A DNA stretch of 64,000 bases, taken from Rivularia sp. MS3. Lineage in GTDB: Bacteria; Cyanobacteriota; Cyanobacteriia; Cyanobacteriales; Nostocaceae. The DNA lies in contig JAHCMI010000013.1 of assembly GCA_019192545.1 (NCBI GenBank), positions 82,316-146,315 on the forward strand, read 5' to 3'. This document shows positions 35,285-44,705 of this stretch, one piece after another; position 1 is the stretch's first letter; each line of letters starts with the position of its first letter. Under the pieces are notes generated by a model. The model was not told the origin of the DNA. It ran no database searches and saw only the letters and a list, made by a program, of their open reading frames with translations. A program made the translations under genes and the position numbers.

Positions 35285-35576
35285 ATATATTCCTCCTAAT
35301 TTAGTTATTAGCTAATCCGTTTAAGACAAGCGTAATTCTTACGTTAATCTTAAGATAATTTTCAACTTATAGGAAATTATAACTATTTGTGCGTACCTAT
35401 GTTCAAAAACTTTCTATTCAAAGGTCAAAGGTGTAAATTCACCTGCAAGCAATGGGAAGCCAAAATTTTTCTTTGGTTTTGATTTCCTAAGTGCTTTGGC
35501 TAGTGTTTGTTCAGAATTCAAAAGTGATTCTACCTTTGACCTTTAACCTCAGACCTTTGACCTACATTATCCTAAA

Positions 35577-35648
35577 TGGGTAGCCTGGGATTCGAACCCA
35601 GAACAAATCGGTTAAAAGCCGAGTACTCTACCGTTGAGCTAGCCACCC
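35577..35648 (-). tRNA. tRNA-Lys (anticodon TTT)
   Basis: On the minus strand the 72-nt sequence folds with acceptor GGGTGGC/GCTACCC, D arm GCTC...GAGT, anticodon loop CTTTTAA (anticodon TTT), T arm CTGGG-TTCGAAT-CCCAG and discriminator A. CCA is not encoded. Confidence 0.93.
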
Positions 35649-35706
35649 ATCGCGTTATTCGCGACTTATGAATAATAACACGACTCCCTAGGATTTTGTA
35701 AAGGGG

Positions 35707-36579
35707 TTAAGCGAAAAAATTTGCTCTAAGGCAAATCATTGCACTATGAGTAGCCCCAGGACCGAGTACAGTCAAGTGTTTCCCGGTGTTGATAGCATTG
35801 CGAGGTCCGCTCCAAGGCTCCAAGCAATAAAAGTCTTTACCTTTGACTGTCCAAAAGACCAAGGTTGAGAAATTATCATCGTATTCGAGCGTTAATTTTA
35901 AGTTACGACTTTTATCTGTAACGCTGGTTGATTTTGCACTTAGCTTTGTGAATGCAATATCAATTTCATCTTGACTGAAATCAAAGCTACCGTTAAACGG
36001 ATGAACTTCCTGGCTACCTTTTTTTTGAAACTCTTGGGATGGAATGTCAAACTCTAGCTGGCTTTTGTCATGGGTTAAGAAGTAAGGATGAAAACCCACG
36101 GAAAAGGGCATTGCCTCGGAAGACTGATTTTTAAATTCTTGAAGTATTGTTAGCGTGTTGCCATGCAGTTGATAAGTGAAGCTAACCTGAAAATCAAAAG
36201 GATAAACAGAAGAAGTTTCTTCATTGCTACTGAGCATAAGCTTCAGGGAAACATTATCTACGGTAACTTCTTCGCCTACTTGCCAAGGTAAATTACGAGC
36301 AAAACCGTGTTGCTTGAGCGTAAATTGTTTACCGTTAATAGTATAAGTATCGTCAGGTAAATTTCCGCAAATAGGAAATAGAATTGGATTTCCACCTCTA
36401 ATGCTCATTTCAGGGTTTTTTAACCGTTCTTCATCCATATAAAAAACGTCTTTTCCGTCAACAAGCCATTTTGTAGCGATACCACCGCGTGTCGGTAGCA
36501 CTTCTAACTGAGATTTACCTTTTTCGTCAGTAAGAATGTAGGTTTCGTACTGTCTTTGTTCGACGCTAATAGAAAACAT
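35707..36579 (-). CDS. Aldose 1-epimerase family protein (galactose mutarotase-like)
   Basis: From the Met at 36579 the protein has 290 residues; an upstream ATG would add three. It is a beta-rich fold with the catalytic-type His residues in LKQHGFARNLPW and SVGFHPYF and the substrate-binding RGGNPILFPICG. Members interconvert alpha and beta anomers of hexoses or hexose phosphates. The C-terminal CLEPWSGPRNAIN contains the conserved Glu-Pro-Trp. The exact sugar is unknown. Tandem 'gagttaggag' heptamers lie just upstream. Confidence 0.85.
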   Translation of the reverse strand: MFSISVEQRQYETYILTDEKGKSQLEVLPTRGGIATKWLVDGKDVFYMDEERLKNPEMSIRGGNPILFPICGNLPDDTYTINGKQFTLKQHGFARNLPWQVGEEVTVDNVSLKLMLSSNEETSSVYPFDFQVSFTYQLHGNTLTILQEFKNQSSEAMPFSVGFHPYFLTHDKSQLEFDIPSQEFQKKGSQEVHPFNGSFDFSQDEIDIAFTKLSAKSTSVTDKSRNLKLTLEYDDNFSTLVFWTVKGKDFYCLEPWSGPRNAINTGKHLTVLGPGATHSAMICLRANFFA

Positions 36580-36727
36580 AATTAACAATAATAAAGAGTT
36601 AAGAGTGAGGAGTTAGGAGCTAGGAGTTAAGAATTAGTTGTCTCCTTATGCTTTTCCCTCTCCCCATCACCCTATCACCGAACCTCTAACATGCAGACCT
36701 TTAACCTTTAAGCTTGCTTGAACCGAA

Positions 36728-37762
36728 TTATTCGTCTTCAGCAAAAATAAACCTGTGCAATTCACTCGCATCTGGTTCGGGACTGCTTTCGGCGAATTCG
36801 ACAGCTTCGTCAACGGTTGCTTGAATTTTACGCTCTATGTCCTTGAGTTCTTCTTGAGAAGCTAAATTTTGTTCAACTAAATAAGCTGCAAATTTTTTGA
36901 TGGGATCGCGAGAAAACCAAAATTCTTTTTCTTCTTTACTACGCATTTCGTCTGGATCTGCTAGTGAATGACCCCGAAAACGGTAGGTAAGTGCTTCGAT
37001 TAAAGTCGGTCCTTCCCCAGAACGAGCGCGTAATACAGCTTCCTGAGCTACAGAACGAACTGCAAGTACATCCATTCCGTCAACCTCTACTCCAGGCATA
37101 CCAAATACGCTGGCTTTTTTGTAGATTTCTGGTTGAGAAGTTGCACGCTCGTGAGACATGCCAATTGCCCACTTATTATTCTCCACAACGAAAATAATCG
37201 GCAGTTTCCATAAAGCTGCCATATTTAATGTTTCGTAAAATTGACCGTTATTACAAGCTCCATCACCGAAAAAGCAAGCTGTTACCTGATCTGCACTTTC
37301 ATCTCCAAGAACTTCGCGACGATACTTAGTTTGAAAAGCTGCTCCCGAAGCTACCGGAATACCTTCAGCAACGAATGCATAACCACCCAACAAACCATGT
37401 TCGGCAGAAAACATGTGCATCGAACCACCGCGCCCTTTACTGCAACCAGTGGCTTTACCAAATAGCTCCGCCATGACTTCTTTTGCCGGAACCCCCGCAC
37501 TCAATGCGTGTACGTGGTCGCGGTAAGTACTGGAAACGAAATCTTCACCCGGTCGCATTGCCTTAATGACACCGCTAGAAACTGCCTCTTGACCGTTGTA
37601 CAGGTGGACAAAGCCAAACATTTTGCCTCTGTAGTACATCTCGGCGCATTTATCTTCAAAAAAACGCCCTAAAACCATATCTTCATAAATTCGCAAACCT
37701 TCTTCTTTTGTTATTTGCGCGGTGGTCGCATTGAAATTGGGTAAAGTTCGTTCTTGAATCAT
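36728..37762 (-). CDS. pdhA: Pyruvate dehydrogenase E1 component, alpha subunit
   Basis: The start is set at the ATG at 37762 because [17 protein letters not shown] matches the known cyanobacterial PdhA N-terminus; a further 41 upstream residues in the same frame look noncoding. The 344 residues include the thiamine diphosphate motif [17 protein letters not shown]...ENN, the phosphorylation-loop-like [15 protein letters not shown] and GRGGSMHMF. With PdhB it decarboxylates pyruvate and feeds acetyl-CoA synthesis. The partner gene is not in the window. Heptamer repeats lie downstream. Confidence 0.95.
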   Translation of the reverse strand: MIQERTLPNFNATTAQITKEEGLRIYEDMVLGRFFEDKCAEMYYRGKMFGFVHLYNGQEAVSSGVIKAMRPGEDFVSSTYRDHVHALSAGVPAKEVMAELFGKATGCSKGRGGSMHMFSAEHGLLGGYAFVAEGIPVASGAAFQTKYRREVLGDESADQVTACFFGDGACNNGQFYETLNMAALWKLPIIFVVENNKWAIGMSHERATSQPEIYKKASVFGMPGVEVDGMDVLAVRSVAQEAVLRARSGEGPTLIEALTYRFRGHSLADPDEMRSKEEKEFWFSRDPIKKFAAYLVEQNLASQEELKDIERKIQATVDEAVEFAESSPEPDASELHRFIFAEDE

Positions 37763-38468
37763 TATTTTTCGTAAAAACTCCGTGGTAACACCTAAAGAGA
37801 TAATTTTAGTAAATTTGCTCTGTATTCTAAGCTCAGCAGTCCAAAAATTGTTTGCAATTCCTAATTTTGATGAACTATTTATCAAGCAGTAATAATTACT
37901 TAGACTGCATTTGCTCCTATAGATTACCGTTTCAGGATATCAATATTCTGCATTTTGATTAACAAATTAAATTCAGACAGCAAATATCCGGAATATCTCT
38001 GTAGATATTTGTACTTAAATCACAATTATGATAATATCTTTTTCTCGTTTGGGGAAAAAATACAGGGTTAATGCTTTATCTGCTCTTCTAAATGAGGAAA
38101 ACCCTTGTCTAGCAAGATAATGTCCTTTATCGAACAAAAGTATTGTTGTGCAAGCACAGCTTTTATATATAGTGTGTACTTAACAACTTGGTCATGAATA
38201 AAGGTAATATCTAAATTATCAAAGAGTAAATACTCTGTTACACTAAGCACATTTAACTATAGAAAACTATTGAAGGAGGTAAAAGATACGCCTAAATTTA
38301 CATTCATAACCGAACGCGCTGACTCTACCTAAAGGGAGGTATGGGTAAAGATGTTGCGATACACACTTGTTGTGTGAAATGACTGGGTTATTATTATGGC
38401 ACGGTTTTACAAGCCCAAGAATATATTAAGAAAACTTTATCGATGAAGGCTGAGCGGGGAAGTAGACT
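37763..38468. other. Intergenic region between pdhA and zipN
   Basis: About 700 bp between divergent genes. A minus-strand open frame of 60 codons (38068-38250) starts with GTG, lacks a ribosome site and is not supported. AAGGAGG at about 38275 has no start codon after it. Promoters of pdhA and of the division gene must lie here. Confidence 0.4.
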
Positions 38469-40793
38469 GTGCAAATTCCGCTAGATTATTACCGAATTTT
38501 AGGAATTCCGATGGCGGCAAGTGATGAGCAGTTGCGTCAAGCATACAGCGATCGCATTGTCGGACTGCCGCGACGCGAATATTCCTCTTCAGCAATTGCA
38601 TATCGAAAAAAACTTATAGAAGAAGCATACGTGGTTTTATCAGATCCGAAACAACGCAAGGAATACGACCGGGTTTATTTAACAAACGCTTACACTCCCG
38701 AAGATGAGCGCTATGGTGGTGTAGCAGTTCAAAAAATGACACCAGGGTTTGAAGCTGAAACGCAATCCCATACTTTAGGTATCGATATTTCCCAAGACGA
38801 GCTGATCGGCGCTTTAATGCTTTTGCAAGAATTGGGAGAATACGAACAAGTTCTGAATTTGGGTCGCCCATACTTAGTTAATCAAAATGGTAAAGTTGTC
38901 GGTAATTCAAGTCAGCCTTCAAGACAGGCTCCACTGACTCCCGAACAAAATGCTCAACGTCCAGATGTTGTTCTGACGGTTGCTCTTGCCTGTTTAGAAT
39001 TAGGTCGCGAGCAATGGCAGCAGGCTCACTACGAAAATGCAGCCGTATCGTTAGAAACAGGTTTAGAACTGTTATCCAACGAAGGATTATTTCAAAACGT
39101 TCAAGCTGAAATAGAAGCGGATCTGCATAGACTGCGCCCTTATAGAATTTTAGAATTATTAGCATTACCACTAGAGAAAACTGCCGAACGACAACAAGGA
39201 TTACAGTTATTGCATGAAGTACTGCTTTCTCGTGGCGGTATTGATGGCGCGGGTAAAGATGAATCTGGTTTAAACGTAGATGATTTTCTACGATTTATTC
39301 AGCAGTTGCGTCATTATTTAACCTGTTCCGAACAACATAAGCTATTTGAACAAGAAAGCAAACGCCCTTCTGCTGTCGCTACATACTTAGCTGTATATGC
39401 TTTGATAGCACGCGGATTCACTCAGCGTCAACCTGCTTTAATCCGTCAAGCTAAACAAATGTTGATTCAATTGGGCAAGCGCCAAGATGTACATTTAGAA
39501 CAATCTCTTTGTGCTTTACTTCTGGGGCAAACCCAAGAAGCAACTCGTGCTTTGGAATTAAGTCAGGAGTACGAAGCTTTAGCATTTATTCGAGAAAATT
39601 CTCAAGATTCCCCCGATTTACTTCCCGGACTATGCCTATATTCAGAAACTTGGCTGCAATCTGAGGTATTTCCTCATTTTCGGGATTTGAAAAATCGACA
39701 AGCTTCTTTAAAAGAATACTTTGCCGACGAGCAAGTACAGGCTTATTTAGAAGGTTTACCTAGAGATAATCAAGTAAATCAAAATTTACCTCAACCTTCA
39801 CCTCAAAATCAATCCAGTACTCAGAAGTCTCAAAATACTCAAAATACTCAAGACGTAAATAATTCTAATGTTGTTTACCGGCAATTTAATCATCGCAGGC
39901 AAACACCACCAGGGTATGCTCAAAAAACAACTCCAAATAACCCCAATCAACCAAGCAATGTAGCACCTGTTAACAATGAAACCCCTCATTCAGTAGGGCC
40001 ACTTCCAGCAACGGAACGTTTTAGAGGTAGCAACAAGAATCAAAATGGTTCTGCTAGAGCGATGGCGACAGCTAGTAGACCCCCACAGGTTAACGGTCGT
40101 AGAAGGCGCAAATCAAGCGAAATCCCCACCGGACAAGGGGAAGTTACGCCCCGCTTTAGAGTAGCCCGACGACGCAGTACTCCATCGACTCTGCAAAAAA
40201 GAACCCGCTTGATTTGGTTAATTTTCGGCTCTTTATCAGGTTTGTTAGTTTTATGGTTATTGCTGGGTGCGGCTGTGGGATTATTGCAAAACTTATTTTC
40301 TCCCGAACCAACTTTAGAAGGAGAACAGTTGAGCATACAGATAGATCGTCCGCCAATCAAAATACCAACGGCAAACAGCGAACCTATTTTAGATAACGGT
40401 GCTTTGACAAAAGCAACCGCAGAAGAAATAGTTCGGAACTGGTTATCTATCAAAAAGCAAGCTTTGGGAGAAAATCATAATATTGACAGCTTAGATAATA
40501 TTTTGACAGGCACGGCTCTTGCTTTATGGCGAAACATTGCTCAACAAGTCAAGCAAAAGAATCATTATCGAACCTTTGAGCATAGTAACCTCAATATTCA
40601 AACAGTTGTTGGTAACGAGAACCAAGCTGCGATTGAAGCGACGGTAACAGAACAAGCTAGTTTCTATCAAAACAGTCAAATCGACGAGCAAAGGTCTTAT
40701 AACGACAACATCAGAGTTCGGTATATGGTTGTTAAAAGCGGTATCGATAACAAATGGCGCATTAAGCAAATGACAGTTATAAGTAAAAATTGA
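38469..40793 (+). CDS. zipN: Cell division protein ZipN/Ftn2 (ARC6 homologue)
   Basis: The 774 residues start at a GTG with a J-domain-like N-terminus (LDYYRILGIPMAASDEQLRQAY ... YVVLSDPKQRKEYD) that lacks the HPD motif. A long alpha-helical TPR-like region follows, then a Gln/Asn/Pro-rich linker (about 430-560), one membrane span (LIWLIFGSLSGLLVLWLLLG, about 590) and the ARC6 IMS domain at the C-terminus (ALTKATAEEIVRNWL...). It anchors FtsZ at the inner membrane and recruits other division proteins in cyanobacteria. The gene is monocistronic. Confidence 0.93.
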   Translation: MQIPLDYYRILGIPMAASDEQLRQAYSDRIVGLPRREYSSSAIAYRKKLIEEAYVVLSDPKQRKEYDRVYLTNAYTPEDERYGGVAVQKMTPGFEAETQSHTLGIDISQDELIGALMLLQELGEYEQVLNLGRPYLVNQNGKVVGNSSQPSRQAPLTPEQNAQRPDVVLTVALACLELGREQWQQAHYENAAVSLETGLELLSNEGLFQNVQAEIEADLHRLRPYRILELLALPLEKTAERQQGLQLLHEVLLSRGGIDGAGKDESGLNVDDFLRFIQQLRHYLTCSEQHKLFEQESKRPSAVATYLAVYALIARGFTQRQPALIRQAKQMLIQLGKRQDVHLEQSLCALLLGQTQEATRALELSQEYEALAFIRENSQDSPDLLPGLCLYSETWLQSEVFPHFRDLKNRQASLKEYFADEQVQAYLEGLPRDNQVNQNLPQPSPQNQSSTQKSQNTQNTQDVNNSNVVYRQFNHRRQTPPGYAQKTTPNNPNQPSNVAPVNNETPHSVGPLPATERFRGSNKNQNGSARAMATASRPPQVNGRRRRKSSEIPTGQGEVTPRFRVARRRSTPSTLQKRTRLIWLIFGSLSGLLVLWLLLGAAVGLLQNLFSPEPTLEGEQLSIQIDRPPIKIPTANSEPILDNGALTKATAEEIVRNWLSIKKQALGENHNIDSLDNILTGTALALWRNIAQQVKQKNHYRTFEHSNLNIQTVVGNENQAAIEATVTEQASFYQNSQIDEQRSYNDNIRVRYMVVKSGIDNKWRIKQMTVISKN

Positions 40794-40828
40794 TTTTTAG
40801 TACTTTCTTTCAAATTGGAATTCTCGCG

Positions 40829-42079
40829 TTAACCTAACACAACCGGCAAGCTTTTGTAAGAATGAAAGCCCTGTATTCCCTGCAATTTAAGCTCTGAGGG
40901 GTCAACGGCTAAACGCAAATTGGGATTTCGCTTCAAAAGGTTGGTAAGGGCAATTTTCGTTTCCATTCGTGCTAAGGTCGCTCCTAAGCAGGAATGGATG
41001 CCGGTGCCGAATCCAAGATGCTTGTTAGGAAAGCGCTCAATATCAAAGATTTCTGGATTCTCGAAAACATCCGGATCGTGATTAGCTGCGCCGATAAAGA
41101 AGAACACCGATGCGCCTTTAGGAATAGTAACGCCGTGCAGCAAAATATCTTCTCGGGCATAGGTTATCTCTGCCGTTTGCACGGGGCTATTAAAACGAAG
41201 CATCTCTTCGATTGCGGATTCGATTAATTCAGGATTAGCTCGCAGTTTCTTTAGCTGTTCGGGATGTTTCAGCAGCGCCAGAACGCCGTTAATAATTAGG
41301 TGTACCGTAGTTTCAAAGCCAGCCGTAATAATCAAAAAAACCATGCTGACAATCTCATCCTCGTCGAGGGTTTCGCCTTCTTCTTCTGCCTGAATCAGCC
41401 CGGTAAGCATATCGTTACTCGGATTACCTCGCTTGCAATTGATTAACTGGCGCACAAACTTAGATAAACGCGGCATATCCCAAAGCATTGTGCGGATAAC
41501 TCGCCAGCCTGAGAAGCCTTTTATTATCGCCTGAATGCCTTCGTAAAATCTAGGCATATCTTCGTCGGATACACCAACCATTTCCTGGATTACGGTAACG
41601 GGAATCGGCTGTGCGTAAGCTTCCTTCAAGTCTACCCATCCTTCGGTTTTGCTTTTGGCTTCTGCTTTGTCGAGTAGTTCATTGGTTAGCTGTTCGATTC
41701 GCGCACTCAGTTGGGCAAGGGACTTTCGGGTGAAGGCTTGATGTACCAAGCTACGCAAACGCTTGTGGTCGGGTTCGTCGGTACCTATCATGCTGTGCAT
41801 CATCAGTTCAGCCGAATTAGGTAGCGGGATGAATGACGGGAACGGTGGTTTGCTACCGGCTATTTTACGATTATCGCGTCCTATCCTGGGATCTTTAAGC
41901 AGAGCAGCACAGTCTTCATAGCGAGTAAGTAAGTAAGACTCTCCAGCAAAAAACTTGCCGCGAAAAACCGGCGCTTCCTGGCGCATCCATTTATAGTATT
42001 CGTACTTATTGTTCGCAAACTCTTTTGATGTTAAATCGGGAGGAAGTCGTAGTTTTTTGGGTGATTGTGTAGTTATCAT
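40829..42079 (-). CDS. Cytochrome P450 (copy 1)
   Basis: The start is set at the ATG at 42079 (MITTQSPK...), because the 30 in-frame residues upstream are encoded by a dispersed repeat. The 416 residues contain the I-helix oxygen-binding motif AGFETT (253-258), the ExxR pair E292/R295 and the heme ligand Cys364 in GFGTGIHSCLG. It is soluble, with no membrane anchor, as in bacterial CYP hydroxylases. The neighbouring P450 is a clear paralogue in the same direction, about 150 bp upstream. No ferredoxin gene is adjacent. The substrate is unknown. Confidence 0.92.
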   Translation of the reverse strand: MITTQSPKKLRLPPDLTSKEFANNKYEYYKWMRQEAPVFRGKFFAGESYLLTRYEDCAALLKDPRIGRDNRKIAGSKPPFPSFIPLPNSAELMMHSMIGTDEPDHKRLRSLVHQAFTRKSLAQLSARIEQLTNELLDKAEAKSKTEGWVDLKEAYAQPIPVTVIQEMVGVSDEDMPRFYEGIQAIIKGFSGWRVIRTMLWDMPRLSKFVRQLINCKRGNPSNDMLTGLIQAEEEGETLDEDEIVSMVFLIITAGFETTVHLIINGVLALLKHPEQLKKLRANPELIESAIEEMLRFNSPVQTAEITYAREDILLHGVTIPKGASVFFFIGAANHDPDVFENPEIFDIERFPNKHLGFGTGIHSCLGATLARMETKIALTNLLKRNPNLRLAVDPSELKLQGIQGFHSYKSLPVVLG

Positions 42080-42110
42080 GGTTGTTTTCTTGAAAATTGT
42101 TTTTAGTGTG

Positions 42111-42175
42111 GTTGAGCAACGTAGCGCTTCGCTTACACTTCGCGAACACCGCAGGTGTGCCGAAGGCACAAGCCA
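42111..42175. repeat. Dispersed GC-rich repeat between the P450 genes
   Basis: A phrase of the type CGTAGCGCTTCGCTTACACT followed by CACCGCAGGTGTGCCGAAGG is a common interspersed noncoding motif in Nostocales. It spans the spacer between the two P450 genes and creates an artificial N-terminal extension of copy 1. Confidence 0.6.
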
Positions 42176-42228
42176 ATAAACATTTTTATAATTTGTAAAA
42201 AAAAGTTGAAATTAAGCATTGTCGTTGC

Positions 42229-43470
42229 TTACCCAAATACCACAGGCAAACTTTTATAGCGATGCCACAGCGGCATGTTTATCAATTCAAGTTCTAATAC
42301 ATCTACCGCCAGACGTAAATTAGAATTGCGTTTGAGTAAATTCGTAATTGCAATTCTCGTTTCCATCCTTGCCAAAGGAGCGCCCAAACAAGTGTGAATA
42401 CCGCTACCAAATCCGAGATGCTTGTTAGGCGATCGCGCAATGTCGAATACTTCTGCATTCTCAAACACATTAGAATCGCGATTGGCTGCTCCAAGTAAAG
42501 GTATTACCGCAGCTCCTTTGGGAATCGTTACGCCGTGTAATACTATATCTTCGAGCGCATAGCCCGGTTTAGTACCTTGCACCGGACCTCTATAACGTAA
42601 AATTTCTTCAACTGCTGAATTGATTAACCCCGGCTCTGCCCGCAAACGTGCCAATTGTTGGGGATGTTGTAGAAGCGTTAAAACACTGTTGATAATTAGA
42701 TAAACGGTAGTTTCATAGCCAGCAATAATTAGTAGAAAAACCATAGCCACCACTTCATCTTCACTCAGCTTTTCTCCTTCCGTTTCCGCTTGAATCAAAG
42801 CAGTTAAAATGTCTTCGGAGGGATTAGAACGCTTGCGATCAATTAGCTCGCGGACAAACTTAGACAAGCGCGGCATATCCCAAAACAAAGTGCGGAACAT
42901 AGTCAAACCTGAAAAACCATCCGTCATTGCTTTCATGCCGTTATAAAATCGGGGCATATCTTCATCGGATACACCTACCATCTCCTGAATAACGGTAACG
43001 GGAATGGGTAGCGCATAAGCCTGCTTGAGATCCACTGTACCCTGTGGTTCTGCCTTATCAAGTAAATCATTGGTTAATTGCTCAATTCGCCCTTCCATTT
43101 TTACCAGCGAATGCTTAGTAAAAGCTTGATGCACCAAATCCCGCAAGCGGCGATGATCCGGCTCATCTTCGTTAATCATGCTGTTTGCCATTAAAGAAAC
43201 TGACTTAGGCATGGGGAACGGAAATCTGCCTCCACCCGTCGCGGTGGTGCGGTTACGGACAAAACGCGGATCTTTGAGAAAACTAACGCAGTCATCGTAA
43301 CGCGAAAGAAAGTAAGCATCCATCACGCTGACTTTACCTTGGCAAACGGGATAATCTTCCCGCAGCAGCTTGTAATATTCGTACTTATTATTTGTAAACT
43401 CTTGGGAATTTACGTTAAGAGGTTCTTTGATTTCAATCTTGCGTTTTGTTGAATTTGCTGTAGTTATCAT
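42229..43470 (-). CDS. Cytochrome P450 (copy 2)
   Basis: The ATG at 43470 is preferred over the one at 43476 because GAGGTGA lies eight bases before it, and it makes the N-terminus (MITT) equal to that of copy 1. The 413 residues contain AGYETT (250-255), ExxR (E289/R292) and the heme Cys361 in GFGSGIHTCLG. Copies 1 and 2 share long identical blocks (for example IPVTVIQEMVGVSDEDMPRF), so they arose by tandem duplication. A promoter with a tandem-palindrome operator lies 270 bp upstream. Confidence 0.93.
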   Translation of the reverse strand: MITTANSTKRKIEIKEPLNVNSQEFTNNKYEYYKLLREDYPVCQGKVSVMDAYFLSRYDDCVSFLKDPRFVRNRTTATGGGRFPFPMPKSVSLMANSMINEDEPDHRRLRDLVHQAFTKHSLVKMEGRIEQLTNDLLDKAEPQGTVDLKQAYALPIPVTVIQEMVGVSDEDMPRFYNGMKAMTDGFSGLTMFRTLFWDMPRLSKFVRELIDRKRSNPSEDILTALIQAETEGEKLSEDEVVAMVFLLIIAGYETTVYLIINSVLTLLQHPQQLARLRAEPGLINSAVEEILRYRGPVQGTKPGYALEDIVLHGVTIPKGAAVIPLLGAANRDSNVFENAEVFDIARSPNKHLGFGSGIHTCLGAPLARMETRIAITNLLKRNSNLRLAVDVLELELINMPLWHRYKSLPVVFG

Positions 43471-43499
43471 TTTCATTCACCTCAATCTCTCTTAATTTC

Positions 43500-43660
43500 T
43501 TACCTCAGCGCCCTCCGCGTTTAGAAGGGTTTTTTATCGACAATCCTTAGACGGGATAAAAGTAATATCAAATCTATTAACATCCGAGTTATATATTTTT
43601 TCAGCCTCGGAGCGCAAAGCTAAGGGCACAGAAGCGCAGAGTTTTTTCCTATGAGAAATA
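43500..43660. repeat. Noncoding 'cgcagag' type repeats in the P450 leader
   Basis: Fragments such as TACCTCAGCGCCCTCCGCG and GCACAGAAGCGCAGAG are degraded copies of the interspersed cyanobacterial repeat built from CGCAGAG units. They lie in the long untranslated leader of the P450 transcript. Confidence 0.5.
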
Positions 43661-43745
43661 TTATTAATAGCGTTTAATTTTTCTATCAAAAGCAATTATT
43701 TTCTAATTTGTGTTCAAAATGACCTTGAGCAGAAGCTACTTTTTT

Positions 43746-43807
43746 GTGACCTTTTAGTCATGTGACTTTGTAGTCATAGTGTACTCATAAAAAATATTTA
43801 CTGTCAA
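43746..43807 (-). promoter_or_regulatory. Promoter and tandem-palindrome operator of the P450 genes
   Basis: Read on the minus strand: -35 box TTGACA (43802-43807), 18-bp spacer, -10 box TACACT (43778-43783), then directly an operator at 43746-43776. The operator is two TGAC-N6-GTCA palindromes separated by TG. The same arrangement occurs at 52339-52398 in front of the TetR gene, with 26 of 31 operator positions identical. A repressor bound here would cover the start of transcription. Confidence 0.75.
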
Positions 43808-43904
43808 CCTATCTTAGGGATGACTCAGTAAATTTTTTGAGGAGTTTGTAAATGTGATTATTTAAGCAACCTTAGCTTTGCTTACTTGGTCTTTTGTATT
43901 CAGT

Positions 43905-44024
43905 ACTTACGCAAACGTAAATTGTCATTGCGACCGAAAGGCAGTGTAGGGAAGCAATCCCAGCTTTTAGAAAGATTGCGTCGCACAGCGAATAATGACG
44001 CAATTTCGTCACTTTTGCGTAAGT
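43905..44024. repeat. MITE-like element with ACTTACGCAAA ends and nested REP
   Basis: ACTTACGCAAA at 43905 and its inverse TTTGCGTAAGT ending at 44024 enclose a 76-bp unit (43924-43999) that runs from GTCATTGCGA to AATGAC and contains GAAGCAATC. The inner unit is the widespread cyanobacterial 'GTCATTGCGAG' repeat; related copies are at 56873 and 63888. No clear target duplication flanks it. Confidence 0.6.
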
Positions 44025-44131
44025 CCTAGTATTAATTAACCAAGCTAAAATATTTAGTATAAAATAACACTATACATCGCACCTTACGGATGTTGTAGGA
44101 CTCTAAAATAATCCGTTATTATGTAGATACA

Positions 44132-44398
44132 TTGTATATTCGTAGACCTGCTTTTGTAATTTCACCTCTTATTTATAATCAAAAAAGCTCCTTGGCTTTA
44201 TTTATGCCAATTACAAGCAATCATAAGAATTATCCTTTTGAAGTGGCTCTACCTTCTGAATTAAGAATACATGGAGTTATTCTCGTAGACCAAATAAAAT
44301 GCTTAAATTGGAAAGCTCGCCCGTTAAAATTTGTTGAGTCTGTACCACAGGATTTAATAGAGGAAGTACAAGCAAAAATTGAGCCATTACTTTTTTGA
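44132..44398 (+). pseudogene. N-terminally truncated MazF/PemK-like toxin
   Basis: The frame (TTG start) begins MYIRRPAFVISPLIYN and continues PITSNHKNYPFEVALP, VDQIKCLNWKARPLKFVE and VQAKIEPLLF. This corresponds to MazF from about residue 25 to the end. The first beta strand and the conserved Gly-Asp-Ile-Val start, with the GHEQxGxRP segment, are absent, and no upstream frame encodes them. No antitoxin gene is adjacent. It is most likely a decayed remnant. Function as an RNase is doubtful because the missing part contributes to the active site. Confidence 0.65.
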
Positions 44399-44428
44399 GT
44401 AAATCTATGAGTTTTCAGCTATTTTTAA

Positions 44429-44525
44429 TTGATTGGTTTGGTAGAATAGCCGATTGTTGGGTTACGGCATATTGTTATTATTTCATTATTCTCAAAAATT
44501 TTTCAAGCCGTAACCCAACCTACGA
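44429..44525. repeat. Dispersed repeat A, inverted GTTGGGTTACGGC ends
   Basis: GTTGGGTTACGGC (44456-44468) and its inverse GCCGTAACCCAAC (44507-44519) form a hairpin. About 27 bp of additional homology to the left is shared with a second copy at 46027-46125. The GGTTGGGTTACGG family is common in Nostocales intergenic DNA. Confidence 0.7.
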
Positions 44526-44705
44526 CTTGAGTTAATATGCTCAGAAAAAAGCCCCAAGGTTAAAGTATTGGGGCGTTTTAGTTGAGGAGTTAGGATTATT
44601 TTTAGCTTATTGAAAAATTTCGTTTGAGTTGGATATTGGTGCAGAGATAGCAATTAAATTAAGTTTCTACATTATTGGGTTTAACACCTTAATTAAGGTA
44701 TCAGA

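Noticed and set aside
38068..38250. Minus-strand frame of 60 codons upstream of zipN
   Set aside because: GTG start without ribosome site and no recognised motif; AT-rich intergenic setting.
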